Positions 38,411-41,646 of a stretch of DNA of 41,646 nucleotides are shown here, in pieces. The translations under genes and the position numbers were made by a program. The stretch is from an uncultured Intestinimonas sp. Lineage in GTDB: Bacteria; Bacillota; Clostridia; Oscillospirales; Oscillospiraceae. Each line of letters starts with the position of its first letter. The stretch's first letter is position 1. The notes under the pieces were generated by a model. It worked only from the letters and a program-made list of their open reading frames with translations. It made no database searches and was not told the origin of the DNA. The stretch is taken from positions 1 to 41,646 of the forward strand of contig NZ_CALXGA010000011.1 in assembly GCF_944387725.1 (NCBI RefSeq), written 5' to 3'.

Positions 38411-41134
38411 ATGAAAAAGCGGATATTATCTTTTGCATTGTCCTTGACTCTGTGTTTAGGGCTGACTACCCCAGCATTCGCGGTAGACACTGGAACAAGT
38501 TTTCTTGAAAGTGGTAGTGACTCTATTGATAAGTTGAGCAAAGAAGAGATTGTCCAACTGCTAGAGGAAAATCCGCTGACCCTGCCTGACAATGTATTTG
38601 ACCAAGTTCCATCTTGCTCTGCTCCTTATTCAACAGGTAAAGTAAAGACTTCCGCCCTCCAGACAGCCACTGACCGGCTGAATGCTCTACGTCAAATTGC
38701 TGGTCTCCCGAATGTCCAACTAGACCTGACCCTTTGTGAGCAAGCCCAGTATGGAGCAGTCATCATCGCCGCTCAGGGGGCGTTGAATCACAACCCCAGT
38801 AAACCGTCAGGCATGGATAACGACTTCTACGAAAGGGCCTACGATGCCACATCTAGTAGTAACCTCTACGCAGGTCAGACCCTAACTACGGCAGTAGATG
38901 GGTTTATGGACGACAGCGACACCAGTAACATCGACCGCCTAGGACACCGCCGCTGGCAACTGAATCCTGGGCTCGGGAAAATCGGCTTCGGATATGCGGA
39001 AAGCGATACCCGCTATCGTACTTATGTGACAGAAAAAGTATTTGACAAGAGCGGAGATTGCGAGGATTATAAATTTATTTCCTGGCCTGCTTCTGGTAAT
39101 TTTCCCTCTAATCTGTTCGACGGGGATATTGCGTGGAGTGTGAGTCTGAACACCAGCGAGTACAGGACACCCCGGCAGTCTGACTTGACGGTTACCTTGG
39201 TCCGGGAGAGCGACGGAAAAACATGGACCTTCCGGGGAAGCGGCTACGGGGCCTCTGATAATGGAGCATACTTCCATATAGATACTGCCAACTATGGTAT
39301 TCCCAACTGCATTATTTTCCGCCCGGAGGGTATCACCTCCTATGAGGGCGTGTATACCGTTACCATCGACGGGCTGAAATCTGCCAACGGTAACCCCGTG
39401 GACTTTTCCTATCAGGTGGACTTCTTTAATCCTGATGACATCGGTGTTGAGCCGGAGAAGCCCCAAGAGACCACACAGCCTGAGGAGCCAGACAAACCCC
39501 AGAGACCCGGTCAGGAGGAATGGCCCATAGAAGGCGGAGACCTGACGGTAGTCGCTTCCGGCAATAGCACGGTAGCGAGGGACTATGTGGTCCTAGCCGA
39601 TGGACGGCTGGTCAACTGGAAAGATGGGACCTTGTTTGACACGGGTTATCAGGCGGTTTCTTTTGCAGAAAACCGATATATGGGTCTGAAAGCAGACGGC
39701 ACGCTTTGGGTTTGGGGCGAGTGGTATTCTCTATCTGACAATACGCTTGAAGAGCCAGTAGAAGTGCTGTCTAGTGTAAAGCAAATCAGCGGATACCTTG
39801 CCCTAAAAGAAGATGGCTCTGTTTGGTCTCCTGAACCGTTGAAGGGTATGGAGCAACGGCAGGACGGTATTTTCTATCAGGTGATAGCCAATGGTATCGC
39901 ACAGATTTCCAGCTATCGGGAGGATGCCGGTACTGCTGTTGCAGAGGACGGAACTCTTTACAGTTGGGGCAGTAACTGGGATGACGCATATCTTGGCAGA
40001 GAGACGGATTCAAATACCGGGAATCCTCCGGCTTCTATTTTGAACCAGGTCAGCTATGTCAATGGGCATTTTGCAATTCGGGAGGACGGTTCGCTGTGGT
40101 CCTGGGGTTCTAACACATTTGGGACCGTTGGGAACGGAAGCGGCAGTATAGCAGCTACTCCCGTAAAAGTGATGGACCGTGTGGTAGGAGCCTGGGCAGA
40201 CGAGGACAATTTGGCTGCGGTTCGCACAGCGGATGGAACACTATGGACCTGGGGCGTGAACAACGCAGGGGAACTGGGTTATGCCGACTTTGACAATCGT
40301 CAGACCTATGGCTTGGGATCGGTGGCCGGCCCTGGAACACCCTACCAGTCAACGCCCAAAGCGGTACAGATGGATAATGTAATCCAGGTGACTGCCGGCG
40401 GAATGGATATTACTCTGGCGTTGAAATCAGATGGTACCTTGTGGGCTTCCGGCAAAGGATATGGTCCCGCTTTTATCAAGGTTATGGATGGAGTTAAAAC
40501 CCCAGGCCAGGAACAGCAACCCACCGAGCAGGAGAAGCCTCAGCAGCCAGAAAAGCCCAATGAAACCACAGAGGCTGTGTTTACTGATGTGCCCGCCAAT
40601 CACTGGGCTCATGACTATGTAGAAAAAGCCGCGGCAGAGGGATGGGTCAATGGCGTTGGCAACAATCGCTTTGCCCCCGACAAGGAAATCAGTTACGCGG
40701 AGTTCTCGACTATGCTGATACGCGCCTATTATGCGGACGAATTGAATACCTACACTGGCTCCAGCGACCCTTGGTTTATGCCCTATTGCACTGTCGCGCA
40801 TAACCTTAGTCTCTACGATGGGACCAATATGGGACAGTCCGCCTTTGACGCAATCGCAGAAATTTCCTGCAACCGCTATGAGATGGCCCAGCTCCTATAC
40901 AATATTCTCAACGACCAGGACGCCATGCCCGAGTATGATGCTGCGAGCGTTCAGGCCAAAATCGGCGATTGGAGTAGCATCACCGGGAAATACAAGGACG
41001 CTGTGACTGGTGTCTTTGCTGCTGGCCTCATCGGCGGTGTGGACGCCAACGGCACCTTTAACGGTGACGGCGTCATGACCCGTGCCCAAGCCGCTACCGT
41101 CATGTGTCGGCTGGCTGAGTTGATTGGGGATTAA
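38411..41134 (+). CDS. Secreted CAP-domain / RCC1-like repeat / SLH surface protein (cargo)
   Basis: 907 residues from ATG 38411 (GGGGAGG site). Signal peptide about 1-24 (LSLTLCLGLTTPAFA). CAP (SCP/PR1) domain about 82-220 with ALNHNP and the LGHRRWQLNPGLGKIGFGYA signature. A beta-rich domain about 225-340 and a Pro/Glu linker follow. RCC1-like repeats about 395-695 show TLWVWGE, TLYSWGSN, SLWSWGSN and TLWTWGVNNAGELGYAD. A second Pro/Gln linker leads to three SLH modules about 722-905 (FTDVPANHWAHDYVEKAAAE; YKDAVTGVFAAGLIGG). It should sit on the cell surface, bound to secondary wall polymer by the SLH modules. Base composition is clearly less GC-rich than the chromosome. A weak promoter TTGAGT-18-TTATAT (38290-38319) may serve it. 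No catalytic role can be named. Confidence 0.88.
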   Translation: MKKRILSFALSLTLCLGLTTPAFAVDTGTSFLESGSDSIDKLSKEEIVQLLEENPLTLPDNVFDQVPSCSAPYSTGKVKTSALQTATDRLNALRQIAGLPNVQLDLTLCEQAQYGAVIIAAQGALNHNPSKPSGMDNDFYERAYDATSSSNLYAGQTLTTAVDGFMDDSDTSNIDRLGHRRWQLNPGLGKIGFGYAESDTRYRTYVTEKVFDKSGDCEDYKFISWPASGNFPSNLFDGDIAWSVSLNTSEYRTPRQSDLTVTLVRESDGKTWTFRGSGYGASDNGAYFHIDTANYGIPNCIIFRPEGITSYEGVYTVTIDGLKSANGNPVDFSYQVDFFNPDDIGVEPEKPQETTQPEEPDKPQRPGQEEWPIEGGDLTVVASGNSTVARDYVVLADGRLVNWKDGTLFDTGYQAVSFAENRYMGLKADGTLWVWGEWYSLSDNTLEEPVEVLSSVKQISGYLALKEDGSVWSPEPLKGMEQRQDGIFYQVIANGIAQISSYREDAGTAVAEDGTLYSWGSNWDDAYLGRETDSNTGNPPASILNQVSYVNGHFAIREDGSLWSWGSNTFGTVGNGSGSIAATPVKVMDRVVGAWADEDNLAAVRTADGTLWTWGVNNAGELGYADFDNRQTYGLGSVAGPGTPYQSTPKAVQMDNVIQVTAGGMDITLALKSDGTLWASGKGYGPAFIKVMDGVKTPGQEQQPTEQEKPQQPEKPNETTEAVFTDVPANHWAHDYVEKAAAEGWVNGVGNNRFAPDKEISYAEFSTMLIRAYYADELNTYTGSSDPWFMPYCTVAHNLSLYDGTNMGQSAFDAIAEISCNRYEMAQLLYNILNDQDAMPEYDAASVQAKIGDWSSITGKYKDAVTGVFAAGLIGGVDANGTFNGDGVMTRAQAATVMCRLAELIGD

Positions 41135-41166
41135 CGCACCCCGCCGAATAGAATATACAAGCACAA

Positions 41167-41202
41167 ATGGGGCTGACCGGAAATGGTCAGCCCCATTCTT
41201 TT
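41167..41202 (+). terminator. Terminator of the surface-protein gene
   Basis: 12-bp perfect stem ATGGGGCTGACC/GGTCAGCCCCAT, 6-nt loop, followed by TCTTTTCG. It starts 33 bp after the stop codon. Confidence 0.85.
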
Positions 41203-41369
41203 CGTACTTGTTCATCCTATTTTTGTTCATGAAAGTGTACTTCAAGAGGAATGAGGCCACCCTGTCTTTTTTACGGTGGAAAAGGCGGGAAGGGCATTTT
41301 TGCTGGATAGGACGGCCGCTTGTGCCACCCGCTCCGAGCCCCTTGGCACGACACCCAGATTGAAAGAAC

Positions 41370-41405
41370 GAGGGGCGGCCCCGCGCTATGCGGTGGCCGC
41401 CCCTC
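41370..41405. other. GC-rich hairpin near the right end
   Basis: 11-bp stem GAGGGGCGGCC/GGCCGCCCCTC around CCGCGCTATGCGGT, followed by TCTTGTG. In 41203-41569 I see no gene; the stretch holds this hairpin, the two end-associated repeats and the attR core. Confidence 0.6.
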
Positions 41406-41408
41406 TCT

Positions 41409-41423
41409 TGTGCGCTTATGTGG
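41409..41423. repeat. Right copy of the 15-bp inverted repeat
   Basis: TGTGCGCTTATGTGG, exact reverse complement of 33955-33969 in the int leader. Confidence 0.55.
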
Positions 41424-41431
41424 TCGAACTT

Positions 41432-41452
41432 GTACCCTTATTTTTACCCTTA
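41432..41452. repeat. Right copy of end-associated repeat
   Basis: GTACCCTTA-TTTTT-ACCCTTA, matching 32694-32713 with one extra T. Candidate integrase arm-type site. Confidence 0.6.
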
Positions 41453-41569
41453 AACGGTCAGTTTTGGTCAGGAAAAGGCAGTATCATCCAGGATTGTCCA
41501 AGCCCGCAATCCCTTGGAAACAGGACATTCCGGGAAAAGCCAGGGCTGGACAGACTGCTCTTTTCGCAA

Positions 41570-41592
41570 TTCGAATCCAGTCACTCGGACCA
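41570..41592 (+). other. Right attachment site (attR core)
   Basis: Perfect 23-bp copy of the tRNA-Pro 3' end, CCA included. It is followed by ACTAAGG, which should be the original sequence downstream of the tRNA before integration. Confidence 0.92.
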
Positions 41593-41624
41593 ACTAAGGT
41601 TGCTGAAAAAGATGCAACCCCTGA

Positions 41625-41646
41625 AACCCTTGCTGCGGCAAGGGTT
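41625..41646 (+). terminator. Displaced original terminator of tRNA-Pro (cut by window edge)
   Basis: 9-bp stem AACCCTTGC/GCAAGGGTT with a 4-nt loop, reaching the last base. A T-run should follow outside the window. In an unoccupied chromosome it would lie about 33 bp after the tRNA. Confidence 0.6.

Larger units (their letters stand above)
32625..41592. mobile_element. Integrated mobile element in tRNA-Pro (ICE/IME-like, about 9 kb)
   Basis: Bounded by 23-bp perfect direct repeats TTCGAATCCAGTCACTCGGA plus CCA, the left one being the tRNA 3' end. Contents: tyrosine integrase, excisionase, FtsK-like translocase, HUH-type Rep, a small protein, two candidate non-coding RNAs, a SprT-like metalloprotease and a 907-residue surface protein. 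The order int-xis-ftsK-rep resembles both the core of Tn916-type elements (int, xis, MobT/Rep, TcpA/FtsK) and actinomycete AICEs. No type IV secretion genes are present, so it is either mobilised by others or moves by an FtsK-only route. Integration keeps the tRNA intact and gives it a new terminator. Confidence 0.9.

Noticed and set aside
32625-41592. Inovirus-like prophage (HUH Rep, ATPase, possible ssDNA-binding protein)
   Set aside because: The ATPase has FtsK/TcpA motifs, not Zot-like ones, and no coat or adsorption protein is seen.

Overview
The window is very GC-rich chromosomal DNA from a flagellated, probably spore-forming Clostridia. The best guess is a gut Oscillospiraceae-type organism. 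The reasons are a Bacillus/Clostridium-type flagellar operon with FliY and CheY, a SpoVB-like flippase, HprK, a CIRCE/HrcA site, SLH and PepSY/copper-amine-oxidase-type surface proteins, and Firmicutes-type promoters and ribosome binding sites. The species cannot be named from the sequence alone.

Region 1 (1-19604, minus strand) is one long flagellar operon. In order of transcription it reads flgB, flgC, fliE, fliF, a 56-residue mini-gene, fliG, fliH, fliI, fliJ, fliK, flgD, a conserved flagellar-operon gene, flgE, flbD, motA, motB, fliM, fliY, cheY, fliO, fliP, fliQ, fliR, flhB and flhA (cut by the left edge). It covers rod, MS ring, switch, export ATPase, hook, stator and export gate. No fliL is present. 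The mini-gene between fliF and fliG comes from a tandem duplication of the fliF/fliG junction. FliY carries two FliM-like peptides in its linker instead of one at its N-terminus.

Region 2 (19605-29300) is mixed. Four copies of a 162-bp MITE-like element with TA flanks lie here; two are in tandem in the flagellar leader and two sit in the stop codons of genes. A CIRCE operator stands before what looks like the collapsed remnant of a heat-shock gene. After these come an unrecognised plus-strand gene, a SpoVB-like flippase, a lipoprotein, a small membrane protein, and a probable cell-envelope unit made of a response regulator, a sensor kinase, a PepSY lipoprotein and a secreted copper-amine-oxidase-like/PepSY protein.

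Region 3 (29470-32647, plus strand) holds hprK, two overlapping nucleoside hydrolase genes and tRNA-Pro(GGG).

Region 4 (32625-41592) is an integrated mobile element of about 9 kb inserted in the 3' end of tRNA-Pro and bounded by 23-bp direct repeats. A minus-strand module (small protein, HUH-type Rep, FtsK-like translocase, excisionase, tyrosine integrase) resembles a minimal integrative conjugative or mobilizable element. A plus-strand part carries a SprT-like metalloprotease and a 907-residue secreted CAP/RCC1-like/SLH protein. Between them are two well-delimited candidate non-coding RNAs, and a 220-bp segment bounded by 13-bp inverted repeats. That segment contains a strong promoter now pointing away from the surface-protein gene, so it may be an invertible phase switch. 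The last bases are chromosome again, with the displaced tRNA terminator.
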